5,248 nucleotides of DNA from Thermomicrobiales bacterium (GTDB lineage: Bacteria; Chloroflexota; Chloroflexia; Thermomicrobiales; UBA6265): NCBI GenBank assembly GCA_030447145.1, contig JAUJLY010000250.1, positions 1 through 5,248 on the forward strand, written 5' to 3'. The position numbers were made by a program, and so were the translations under genes. The notes beneath the pieces were generated by a model that was given only the letters and a program-made list of their open reading frames with translations, was not told the origin of the DNA and did not search any database. Positions 1 to 5,248 of the stretch are shown here, piece after piece. The stretch's first letter is position 1. Every line of letters starts with the position of its first letter.

Positions 1-2
1 AT

Positions 3-398
3 AACGCGGATGATGACGGGGCAAGCAACGGTCCTGACCTTGGCAACGACGGCGTGGACATGGACTGCGATGATTTCCCCGAGTGCAATGCCGCGGAGGG
101 GTACTTCGCACACGACGGTGGCAGTGATGGTCGCAATGTCGACGGCCTTGACCGGGACGGGGATGGCGTTCCGTGTAACGCAGAGAACTACGACGCCCCG
201 GCTGAGGAAGACAACGCCCCCGAGGACGAGACCCCAGCCGGCAACAGTGCAAACCCCGGACCGGTGACCTCACTTCCCTCCACTGGCTCGGGTCCTGATG
301 CCAACGATGGCGCTGCAGGACTGTACGCGCTGGCTGCGACCCTGATCGCTATTACCGGGAGTTTTGCCTTCAGCGTCTTGCGGCGGGCAGTTCGGTAA
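3..398 (+). CDS. Excalibur-domain, LPXTG-anchored surface protein (C-terminal part, 5' end outside window)
   Basis: The frame is open from the left edge, so the start lies upstream; the GTG at 54 is only an internal codon. The visible 131 residues begin with an Asp/Gly/Asn-rich stretch. An excalibur domain follows: a DCDDF block at about 63-77, then the loop DRDGDGVPC at 150-176, with Cys at 66-68 and 174-176 as the usual conserved pair and the Asp-x-Asp-x-Asp loop expected to bind calcium. An acidic Pro/Ala/Glu linker leads to LPSTG at 273-287, a hydrophobic segment of about 20 residues, and a short basic tail (RRAVR). This three-part ending is the classic sortase sorting signal, so the protein is inferred to be covalently attached to the cell wall or displayed on the surface. 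The family is known; the specific role is not. Excalibur domains often sit beside nucleases or adhesive modules, and the missing N-terminus would decide this. Confidence 0.88.
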   Translation, partial: NADDDGASNGPDLGNDGVDMDCDDFPECNAAEGYFAHDGGSDGRNVDGLDRDGDGVPCNAENYDAPAEEDNAPEDETPAGNSANPGPVTSLPSTGSGPDANDGAAGLYALAATLIAITGSFAFSVLRRAVR

Positions 399-431
399 TG
401 GACGCTTACACCGCCCCCCATTCATCCTGGA

Positions 432-461
432 CAACGCCCGCGAGCTCGCTCGCGGGCGTTG
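432..461. terminator. Strong GC-rich hairpin between convergent genes, probable bidirectional terminator
   Basis: The arms 432-444 (CAACGCCCGCGAG) and 449-461 (CTCGCGGGCGTTG) are perfect 13-bp complements around a CTCG tetraloop. The hairpin begins 33 bases after the stop of the surface-protein gene and lies downstream of the convergent transporter relic. Neither side has a clear run of T, so this would be a U-poor terminator, as is often seen in high-GC bacteria. The rest of 399-557 shows no supported gene. Confidence 0.72.
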
Positions 462-557
462 CTATCTGCTGTCAGGTCAGGAGTAGCGCGGTCGAGGCAG
501 GCAATCGCCGGCTGCATTCGTTGCCATCAACAGGACCGCTTGGGCGAAATTGCCTGC

Positions 558-2808
558 CTAACCGCCTGCCGCCGGCGAATGTTGCGCTCCAGTGGGAGCC
601 TGCGGTTCGCCCTCGATGCGGGGATCGGGCAGCCATCCAAGCCATCCCGGCAGCCACCAGTTCCTGTCGGCGAGGAGTGTCATGACGGAGGGCACGAGCA
701 CCGAGCGCACGATCGTGGCATCGAGCAGGACAGCGACAGCGAGTCCAAACCCGAGCTGCTGCAATGCGAGCCTGGATCCGGTTGCAAACGCGTCGAAAAC
801 GACGACCATGATGAGTGCCGCACCGGTGATGATCTTGCCAGTGCTGTGGACGCCGACAGCAACGGATTCCCTGTTGTCATGCGTGATATTGTCGTGCTCG
901 CGAATGCGGCTCAGGATGGAAACGTGGTAGTCCATGCTGAGACCGAACAGGATGCAGAAGAGAAGGATCGGAACCCGGGATTCGATAACCGGGCTGGCAT
1001 GGAAGCCGAAGAAACCCCGTAGCACTCCCTACGGGAAGACCATCGCCATGATGCCCCAGGTGGCGCCCACCGAGAGCAGCTGGAGTGGCACCACGAGCGA
1101 GCGAAATGCCAGTGTCAGCACGAAAGCAAACACCAGCGGGGTCTGGTTTTCGAGCATATCTATCTCGAACGCGCTTTGACCGGTGACCCAGGAATGGAAA
1201 CCAACGACATCCCCGATCGTCGCCGGGATGATGTCGCTACGCACCTGGCGTAACAGCTCGTAAACTTTCTCACTCGAGGGCGGATGATTCAGGTGCCCTC
1301 CATGATGGCAAGCTGTTGCGCACCATCCCATTGGACTGGTTGGCTAAAGGGCGCAAACTCTCCGGTCGCTTCCACTCCTGCCCGGAGTGCCTCCAGAGCC
1401 GCATCCACCTCTTCGCTGTGTTCGCCCTGAAACACAATCCCTGCGGGCGCGAGCAGCCGGCTCTGAAGTCCTGCTCGATCACTCTGTAGGCATCTGTTGT
1501 CTCACCAGGAGGCATCTGTGCAGTGCCAGCGAATCCAGTGCGAAAACCGAGTACGGGTAGGGCCAGGCCTACCAACAGCACAACAGCAATTACCATCGAC
1601 ACTACTGGTCGGCCGACCACACGTCGGGTTGCTCCTCCCCATAACCCTGCATAGATGTCTTCCTCATTGGCGGATGCTGAGACTGGCGCAGTCCGTCGGT
1701 CCAGTTGATGCGATCCCCGAGCAAGCTGAGCATTGCCGGCAGGAGCGAGAGGGCCATGGCCACCGAGACGACGATCACCGCACCAAGACCCAGCGAAAAG
1801 AAGATGTTGATAGGGACAAGCATCACGCGGATCAGTGCAAGGATGACGGTCAACCCGGAGAAAAGAACGGCTTTACCGGAGGTGGCACCGGCGATCTGGA
1901 TCGACTGCTTTTTGTCGTACCCCATTTGACGTTGTTTGCGGTAGCGTTCGGTGATGAAGAACGCATTGTCAATGCCGATCGCGACTCGCAGCATCGCCAC
2001 CATGTTTTCGATGAAGAACTGCAGCTCCTGAGAATGGCCGATCAGCGTCACGATTCCCAGCGCGATACCGATCGAAGATCACAAGAACTTGGGGAGACCT
2101 CGGGCAACAAGGGCGCGGAAGACAAAAAATGAGCACCACGACGGTGACAGGAATCCCGATCATCTGGCGCTGGATCAGGTTCTGGGCAGCTATGGCGCTG
2201 AGTTCCTCGTCGATCGAGACTGTGTCGATGGTCGTTACATGGGAGCGATCCGCGTTGTACTGCTCAACAACATCAATGTATTCGCCGATTGGCACGTCGG
2301 CGACACGTTCCGCAAACGTTACCGACACCAGCAGGACAGTGAGGTCCTGGTTTACGAATTGTTCGATTCCGGGAACACCGAACTGGTTGAGCTTAAAGTA
2401 GTTCAGGACCTGGGGCCCGAGTTCCGTGGTAGCCGTCAAGAGCTCGTGTGGAGACGGAGGGCCCGCCGGCGGCTTCCCTGCGCACGTGCCCTGCAGTTCA
2501 CGCACCGAGCTCACCACCTCATTTGTTTTCTCCATGAAGGCGGGATCATCGACGATCGTGCCATCAAGGGAGCGCACGAGAAATGTTTCTGATGCGTTTG
2601 CCGTATCGGACAGCACTTCAGAGCTTTCAATCTTGTCCAGGCCGGTGACCGCTTCGAAATCCTCGGTGAGCGTCATTTCAGTAGTGACGACGCCATGCAG
2701 CCCCGTGAATGCATATGCGGTTGCGGCGACAAGGATAAGCAGCAAGGTGATGATGACGTGCCACGGATGATGAGAGGCCAGTCCTCCGGTAGACAACTTC
2801 TATGACAT
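558..2808 (-). pseudogene. MMPL/RND-family transporter, degraded by multiple frameshifts and stops
   Basis: One MMPL-type membrane exporter can be followed across four frame changes over about 750 codons, which is the usual family length. Landmarks in coding order are: N-terminal membrane segment after HHPWHV (about 2760-2700); extracytoplasmic domain; second membrane block with ENMVAMLRVAIGIDNAFFI (about 2010-1955); ATSGKAVLFSGLTVILAL; LLPAMLSLLGDRINW; second-half start VGRPVVSMVIAVVLLVG; ITGQ-type motif read here as VTGQSAFEIDMLEN; and FGLSMDYHVSILSRIRE with the final helices, ending DRNWWLPGWLGWLP. Lesions are TAG at 2800-2802 (codon 3 if ATG 2806-2808 was the start), one extra base in the A6 run at 2124-2129, TGA at 2079-2081, single-base losses near 1637-1642, 1454-1460 and 1292-1293, and TAG at 1029-1031. 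A weak TTG at 2794-2796 is the only later start nearby. Intact relatives export lipids or other hydrophobic compounds by proton-motive force; this copy cannot make a full protein. Sequencing error is the main alternative. Confidence 0.88.
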
Positions 2809-2831
2809 CGGAGCGGTTTCTGCTAAGCAAG

Positions 2832-2843
2832 AAGGAGGTGATC
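2832..2843 (+). promoter_or_regulatory. Exceptionally strong Shine-Dalgarno sequence
   Basis: AAGGAGGTGATC is a 12-base perfect complement to the usual 3' end of bacterial 16S rRNA (GATCACCTCCTT). The AGGAGG core at 2833-2838 lies 7 bases before GTG at 2846, an ideal distance. It is far stronger than the sites of the neighbouring genes and is the main reason to take the following small ORF seriously. Confidence 0.6.
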
Positions 2844-2845
2844 GC

Positions 2846-2965
2846 GTGGACGCTGCGTATCAAAAAAGTTCCATTGGGGCACGAGAAGTATTGTCAATAA
2901 GTTCACGAGCACCGCTCGAACAATCCATCGGTTGGAAGGACCTTACATCTGTCGCGGTATGCTGA
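2846..2965 (+). CDS. Possible 39-residue small protein or leader peptide
   Basis: A GTG start follows the very strong ribosome-binding site at 2832-2843 and opens a 39-codon frame ending in TGA at 2963-2965, 34 bases before the next gene on the same strand. The peptide begins VDAAYQKSSIGAREVLS and ends GWKDLTSVAVC. It has no membrane segment or recognisable motif, a single Trp, and a terminal Cys. I do not recognise a family. Its position between divergent genes and just ahead of the receiver-like gene would suit a leader peptide or a small co-transcribed protein. It could also be the frameshifted remnant of a longer gene, given the decay on both sides. The ORF is real as sequence; translation is inferred only from the ribosome-binding site. 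Confidence 0.35.
   Translation: MDAAYQKSSIGAREVLSISSRAPLEQSIGWKDLTSVAVC
2901..2921. repeat. Imperfect inverted repeat in the divergent region
   Basis: GTT-CA-CGAGC-ACC-GCTCG-AAC: a CGAGC/GCTCG stem around a 3-base loop, flanked by GTT/AAC with a two-base bulge. It lies within the candidate small ORF and upstream of the receiver-like gene, so it could be an operator or RNA hairpin. The match is short enough to be chance. Confidence 0.25.
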
Positions 2966-2999
2966 GCGCAAGATTCGCCGCGATAGGGAAGAGGAAGCC

Positions 3000-3395
3000 A
3001 TGACGAGTGAACCGCAAACGTCAAATCGAGTTGTTGACCCGGACGAACGGGCCACAATTGTCGTCCTCACAGGAGATCTCTTTTTTGGCATGCGGGTGCG
3101 CACGGCGGTGAAGCAACTCGGCTACAACCTCACCATTGCCAAGGACGAAGCCACAACCATTGACGCTCTTGACCAGCAGATGCCGGTCCTCGTTCTGGTT
3201 GATTTCAATCAGTCGGTGGACTGGCCGGGGCTAAGTCCACTGGGGGCCGCCGGTGTGCCGGTGATTGCCTTCGGTTCTCACACTGATGTCGAGGGGTTCC
3301 GGGCGGCGAAAGCGGCGGGTGTCAGCCGGGTAGTGTCCAACGGGGAGCTCAGCAGAACTCTGCCCGATCTGATCGCGAAGTACCGGAGCTCATGA
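3000..3395 (+). CDS. Stand-alone receiver-like (pseudo-receiver) protein
   Basis: A 131-residue protein starts at ATG 3000 after a purine-rich site (GGGAAGAGGAA, ending 4 bases before the ATG). After a polar N-terminal tail of about 17 residues it has the alternating strand/helix order of a response-regulator receiver: strand 1 ATIVVLTGD (18-26), helix VRTAVKQLG, strand VLVLVDFN (63-70), strand VPVIAFGS (86-93), and strand SRVVSN (109-114). Asp68 falls at the end of strand 3, where the phosphorylated Asp would be. The usual acidic pair after strand 1 is reduced to Asp26, the Thr/Ser after strand 4 is not clearly kept, and the conserved Lys after strand 5 is replaced by SNGEL. No output domain and no histidine kinase are present. 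It is therefore likely a phosphorylation-independent interaction module or an atypical single-domain regulator. The fold assignment is from the pattern; the role is unknown. A poor promoter candidate (TTGGAA 2932, TATGCT 2958, 20-base spacer) lies upstream. Confidence 0.72.
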   Translation: MTSEPQTSNRVVDPDERATIVVLTGDLFFGMRVRTAVKQLGYNLTIAKDEATTIDALDQQMPVLVLVDFNQSVDWPGLSPLGAAGVPVIAFGSHTDVEGFRAAKAAGVSRVVSNGELSRTLPDLIAKYRSS

Positions 3396-3519
3396 CCTTC
3401 TGGCTTCACTTCGCCGACAGCTGTATGAGGAACTTGCGCGCACGACCGGGCATACGGACATGCCTGCCTCGCTGCTGACCCGGAGCTATCCACGGGATGA
3501 TCTCGCCCTAGTCGCTTAG
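3392..3519 (+). pseudogene. Remnant of a short gene, start separated from body by a frame break
   Basis: ATG 3392-3394 overlaps the TGA of the receiver-like gene (ATGA), the usual layout of a translationally coupled partner. Read from that ATG, the frame gives an unconvincing 28-residue peptide. In the next frame, 3394-3519 encodes 41 residues that look genuine: an amphipathic start DLLASLRRQLYEELARTTGH, then PASLLTRSYPRDDLALVA and a TAG stop. One missing base just after the ATG would join the two. I do not recognise the family. It may be a broken partner of the receiver-like protein, a gene starting at a non-standard codon such as CTG 3400, or the result of a sequencing error. Confidence 0.42.
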
Positions 3520-3536
3520 AAGAACTTCTGTATGCG

Positions 3537-3542
3537 TATAAT
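3537..3542 (+). promoter_or_regulatory. Consensus -10 box for the recombinase gene
   Basis: TATAAT is a perfect -10 hexamer 41 bases ahead of the recombinase ATG and just after the stop of the preceding gene remnant. The -35 region is weak: CTTAGA at 3515 or TTAGAA at 3516, three of six matches each. The start of transcription would be near 3549, inside the palindrome that follows. A weak -35 with an ideal -10 suits a promoter that needs an activator or is held off by a repressor. Confidence 0.55.
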
Positions 3543-3544
3543 TG

Positions 3545-3564
3545 TGTACGTACAGTCTTGTACG
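3545..3564. promoter_or_regulatory. TGTACGTACA palindrome plus third half-site, candidate operator
   Basis: TGTACGTACA at 3545-3554 is a perfect 10-base palindrome, and TGTACG recurs at 3559-3564, giving three copies of the same half-site in 20 bases. The cluster starts 2 bases after the -10 box and covers the likely transcription start, the classic place for a repressor. No repressor gene is in the window, so the binding protein is unknown. That it is an operator is inferred from position and symmetry. Confidence 0.45.
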
Positions 3565-3583
3565 GAAGCGACAGGATATCTTC

Positions 3584-4612
3584 ATGAGCAATGCTTCTGC
3601 ATCGCGATCACCACTCACGATTGAAACGGCCGTCGACGTCTTTTTCGGCGATCTGCGTTTGGCCCCTCGCTCCAAGAAAACCTATCGTCAGGGAATCCGC
3701 AAGTTCGTCGAGCACATGGAGACGCACGAGGGGATTGACCCGAAAACGTCTCCAGTAACGGCGATCAGTGCCGATCATGTAACGGGTTTCGCATCGATCC
3801 TCGTTCCCCCGGACATCCGGACATCGGAAGAGGTCTCGCAGATGCGAACGGCGCAGAATAATCTGGCCGCCGTGCGAAAGTTCTGCTCCTGGCTCTCCGC
3901 ATACGATCATCACCCTACCCTGTCCACTGACCGGCTCAGAGTCCGGATAGCGGCGATGATGCCACGATTTACGCCTCCTCCACCGGATGTCATACTCTCC
4001 GATCTGGATCGGATTGTCGAGCATGTCCTGACCGGGCCAAGGGAGGAGAAACCTCACCTTGAGCTCCGGCGTCTGAAGGTACGGGCGATGATCCTGTTCA
4101 TGTTCCGGACCGGTGTTCGCGTCTCCGAGCTCTGCGCGCTCCGGCGTCGGGATATCAACTTGCAGGACGGCACCGCCAGCATCTACCGGGCAAAAGGTGG
4201 CAAGAGCCGGACCGTACACTTCGATGAACAAACCGGCGAGGTCCTGATAGCTTACTGGAGGGCGCGAGGCGACGAGATTCGGGGTTCGGGATCGTTGCCG
4301 GCGTTCAGTGGCCGGGACAGAACCGGCGTCCCGGGCAACGCGATCAGTCCCCGGACCGTTGAGCACATCGTGGCCGATCTCTGCACGACTCTTGGCATCG
4401 AAAGTGAAGTGACGCCCCACTCCTTCCGCCATGGATTGGCCACGGAACTTGTCAGGCGGAGGGTGCGGGAATCGACGGTCCAGACCATTCTTGGTCACGC
4501 GTCACCTCAGACCACGCGAATCTACGTGCATAAATCGGCCCTTGAGGTCGCGGAAGAGTATCAGGATGCATTCGGAAGATATCGATCGCCGGGCTCGCAC
4601 GAGGGCGACTAG
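3584..4612 (+). CDS. Tyrosine recombinase / phage-type integrase
   Basis: The 342-residue start at ATG 3584 is chosen because AGGA at 3573-3576 lies 7 bases upstream; an upstream TTG at 3542 overlaps the -10 box and has no site. The N-terminal half (about 10-125) is a helical SAM-like core-binding domain with KTYRQGIRKFVEHM and the block NNLAAVRKFCSWLSA. The C-terminal catalytic domain begins about residue 165 and carries the full set: Arg179 (TGVRVSEL), Lys207 (GGKSR), His279 and Arg282 (HSFRH), His305 (LGHAS), and the nucleophile Tyr314 (TTRIYVH). Nothing is missing, so it should cut and rejoin DNA through a 3'-phosphotyrosyl intermediate. It is longer than typical XerC/XerD (about 300 residues) and has an extended linker after the core-binding domain. 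No excisionase, att repeat, tRNA or phage gene is visible, so it may be a lone integrase left from a mobile element or a dedicated chromosomal recombinase. Its last 47 bases overlap the next gene. Confidence 0.93.
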   Translation: MSNASASRSPLTIETAVDVFFGDLRLAPRSKKTYRQGIRKFVEHMETHEGIDPKTSPVTAISADHVTGFASILVPPDIRTSEEVSQMRTAQNNLAAVRKFCSWLSAYDHHPTLSTDRLRVRIAAMMPRFTPPPPDVILSDLDRIVEHVLTGPREEKPHLELRRLKVRAMILFMFRTGVRVSELCALRRRDINLQDGTASIYRAKGGKSRTVHFDEQTGEVLIAYWRARGDEIRGSGSLPAFSGRDRTGVPGNAISPRTVEHIVADLCTTLGIESEVTPHSFRHGLATELVRRRVRESTVQTILGHASPQTTRIYVHKSALEVAEEYQDAFGRYRSPGSHEGD

Positions 4613-4832
4613 GAAGGTGCTCACCCGCCGGCATGTGATTCTTTATGGCAGCGCGTTGGGCGCGGGGACAGCTCTCGGTGGTTGTGCGGATGGCACCAGC
4701 CGGGAGGCAGCACGGGGACGCGAAGAGGACAGCAGCAACGAGTCAGTCGTGAAGGACTTGCAGGCGACCGAGACCTGGAATCTCGTCAATGCAACTCCTC
4801 CACCCGAGACACAGGTGCCCGATGGAGAGTAG
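4566..4832 (+). CDS. Small Tat-type lipoprotein of unknown function
   Basis: The 88-residue product starts at ATG 4566, inside the recombinase gene in another frame. GGAAGAG at 4552-4558, 7 bases upstream, favours this start over the more distal ATG at 4431, which has no function-like sequence after it. A very basic N-terminus leads to TRRHVIL (residues 20-26), a twin-arginine-like motif, then a Gly/Ala hydrophobic stretch and the lipobox LGGC with Cys40. The signal indicates export, lipid attachment at Cys40 and retention on the outer face of the membrane. The mature part is only about 49 residues, polar and probably disordered, ending TPPPETQVPDGE. No domain is recognised. Translation is probably coupled to the recombinase. 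It may be a complete small lipoprotein or a truncated start of a larger one. Confidence 0.66.
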   Translation: MHSEDIDRRARTRATRKVLTRRHVILYGSALGAGTALGGCADGTSREAARGREEDSSNESVVKDLQATETWNLVNATPPPETQVPDGE

Positions 4833-4840
4833 TAAGAGTG

Positions 4841-4884
4841 ATATCACAGGGCGCGTCAGCGTATGCTGACGGGCCCTGTGATAT
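4841..4884. terminator. Long 20-bp-arm hairpin between convergent genes, probable bidirectional terminator
   Basis: The arms 4841-4860 and 4865-4884 pair at 19 of 20 positions around a GTAT loop: outer 12 bp ATATCACAGGGC with GCCCTGTGATAT, one G-G mismatch (4853/4872), and inner 7 bp CGTCAGC with GCTGACG. It lies 9 bases after the lipoprotein stop and 20 bases past the stop of the minus-strand gene, so it can end both transcripts. No T run follows on either side. Position in a convergent gap favours a terminator over a recombination site. Confidence 0.75.
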
Positions 4885-4904
4885 GCAGCTCTATCCCTGT
4901 TGGG

Positions 4905-5248
4905 CTACTGACCGTCGAGCCCAGTGGAAATGTCCGGAGTCTCGCATGTCGAACCGGTCTGGCAGGCAACTTGTGCCGACGCCAGCCGTGTTGCGGTCTC
5001 GGCAGCGGCGGCCTCGGAGCCTGCACCCTGCACGTCAATAACGCTCAGGCTGGTCCCTGTAGAAAAGACCAGGCGATAGCCGTCCAGCGCATCACCCTCT
5101 CTATTTCCGCTTGAATACCGGTATGCCTGAACAGCATCAGCCCCGTCGAGTGAGACATCCTCGACGGCCTGCTGGTTTTCCAGCCGGGTAAAGAGCTCGG
5201 CGGATTGTTCTACCGCGGTGGCGGCATCCTCGGGTGTGCCGAAGGTCG
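4905..5248 (-). CDS. C-terminal part of a probable secreted protein or lipoprotein (N-terminus outside window)
   Basis: On the minus strand the frame is open from the right edge to TAG at 4905-4907, giving 113 residues without a start in the window. The protein looks genuine: FTRLENQQAVEDVSLDGADA, then AYRYSS, LDGYRLVFSTGTSLSVIDVQ, an Ala/Glu-rich helix EAAAAETATRLASAQVAC, and a tail TGSTCETPDISTGLDGQ. The alternation of acidic helices with YRLVF and LSVIDV strands suggests an alpha/beta domain, perhaps with an internal repeat. Two Cys (codons 4962-4964 and 4944-4946) lie close together near the C-terminus and could form a disulphide, which fits an exported protein. I do not recognise a named family. 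It converges with the lipoprotein gene, with the hairpin at 4841-4884 between them. Confidence 0.75.
   Translation of the reverse strand, partial: TFGTPEDAATAVEQSAELFTRLENQQAVEDVSLDGADAVQAYRYSSGNREGDALDGYRLVFSTGTSLSVIDVQGAGSEAAAAETATRLASAQVACQTGSTCETPDISTGLDGQ

Noticed and set aside
459..1022. Plus-strand open frame of 187 codons
   Set aside because: It is the antisense shadow of the transporter relic, whose minus-strand reading shows clear family motifs; the plus reading has none.
1497..2592. Plus-strand open frames at 1497-2132 and 2089-2592
   Set aside because: Both lie opposite conserved transporter motifs and have low-complexity, His/Arg/Asp-rich translations typical of antisense frames.
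2831..2845. Possible 3' end of a 16S rRNA gene on the minus strand
   Set aside because: Only the 12 bases complementary to the ribosome-binding site match; the adjoining sequence does not resemble 16S rRNA.
2857..2897. Minus-strand promoter for the transporter relic (TTGACA complement at 2892-2897)
   Set aside because: The -35 hexamer is perfect, but no acceptable -10 lies 15-19 bases downstream.
3216..3240. Inverted repeat GTGGACT / AGTCCAC
   Set aside because: A 7-bp stem with an 11-base loop inside a coding region; likely chance.
3542..3583. Upstream TTG start for the recombinase
   Set aside because: The TTG begins on the last base of the -10 box and would precede the transcript start; ATG 3584 has a well-placed ribosome-binding site.
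3608..4498. Minus-strand open frame of 296 codons
   Set aside because: It lies wholly opposite the intact recombinase, which has all catalytic residues; no motif appears in the minus reading.
4431..4565. Longer N-terminus for the lipoprotein
   Set aside because: It would add 45 Arg/Cys-rich residues ahead of the signal sequence, in antiphase with the conserved recombinase C-terminus, without a ribosome-binding site.
4841..4884. dif/Xer-type crossover site
   Set aside because: The arms and 4-base loop do not fit the two 11-bp arms with a 6-8-base centre of Xer sites, and the convergent position explains it better as a terminator.
1..5248. CRISPR array, tRNA, rRNA, IS element or toxin-antitoxin pair
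   Set aside because: No spaced direct repeats, cloverleaf, transposase motif or paired small genes with known signatures were seen on either strand.

Overview
This looks like chromosomal DNA from a moderately high-GC bacterium with a monoderm (Gram-positive-type) envelope. The main evidence is a surface protein ending in an LPSTG sortase signal, next to an excalibur calcium-binding domain. The other pointers are an MMPL/RND transporter relic of the type common in Actinomycetota and Chloroflexota, and a small Tat-type lipoprotein. The style of several proteins (the LPSTG tail, a stand-alone degenerate receiver domain, Tat lipoproteins) reminds me of Thermomicrobia-like Chloroflexota. That is an impression from memory, not a measured assignment.

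Layout: (1) 3-398, plus strand: C-terminal part of an excalibur/LPXTG surface protein cut by the window edge. (2) 432-461: a strong GC-rich hairpin between convergent genes. (3) 558-2808, minus strand: a near-full-length MMPL-family transporter that is clearly broken. I can trace one protein through four single-base frameshifts and three in-frame stops, and probably two or three small in-frame losses in a membrane segment. (4) 2809-2999: a divergent intergenic region holding a very strong ribosome-binding site in front of a 39-codon ORF. (5) 3000-3395, plus: a stand-alone pseudo-receiver protein, followed by the out-of-frame remains of a short gene (3392-3519). (6) 3537-4612, plus: a tyrosine recombinase with all six catalytic residues, behind a consensus -10 box and a palindrome that could be an operator. 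(7) 4566-4832, plus: a small Tat/lipobox lipoprotein overlapping the recombinase end by 47 bases. (8) 4841-4884: a 20-bp-arm hairpin. (9) 4905-5248, minus: the C-terminal end of a probably secreted protein that runs off the right edge.

The genes do not form one obvious pathway. The recombinase and lipoprotein probably share a transcript. The recombinase stands alone, with no recognisable att site, tRNA, phage or transposon partner. The broken transporter and the broken short gene, next to an intact recombinase, suggest an accessory, decaying region. Sequencing or assembly error must be excluded before the lesions are taken as biological. I see no CRISPR array, tRNA, rRNA or insertion sequence, and no convincing complete new defence system.
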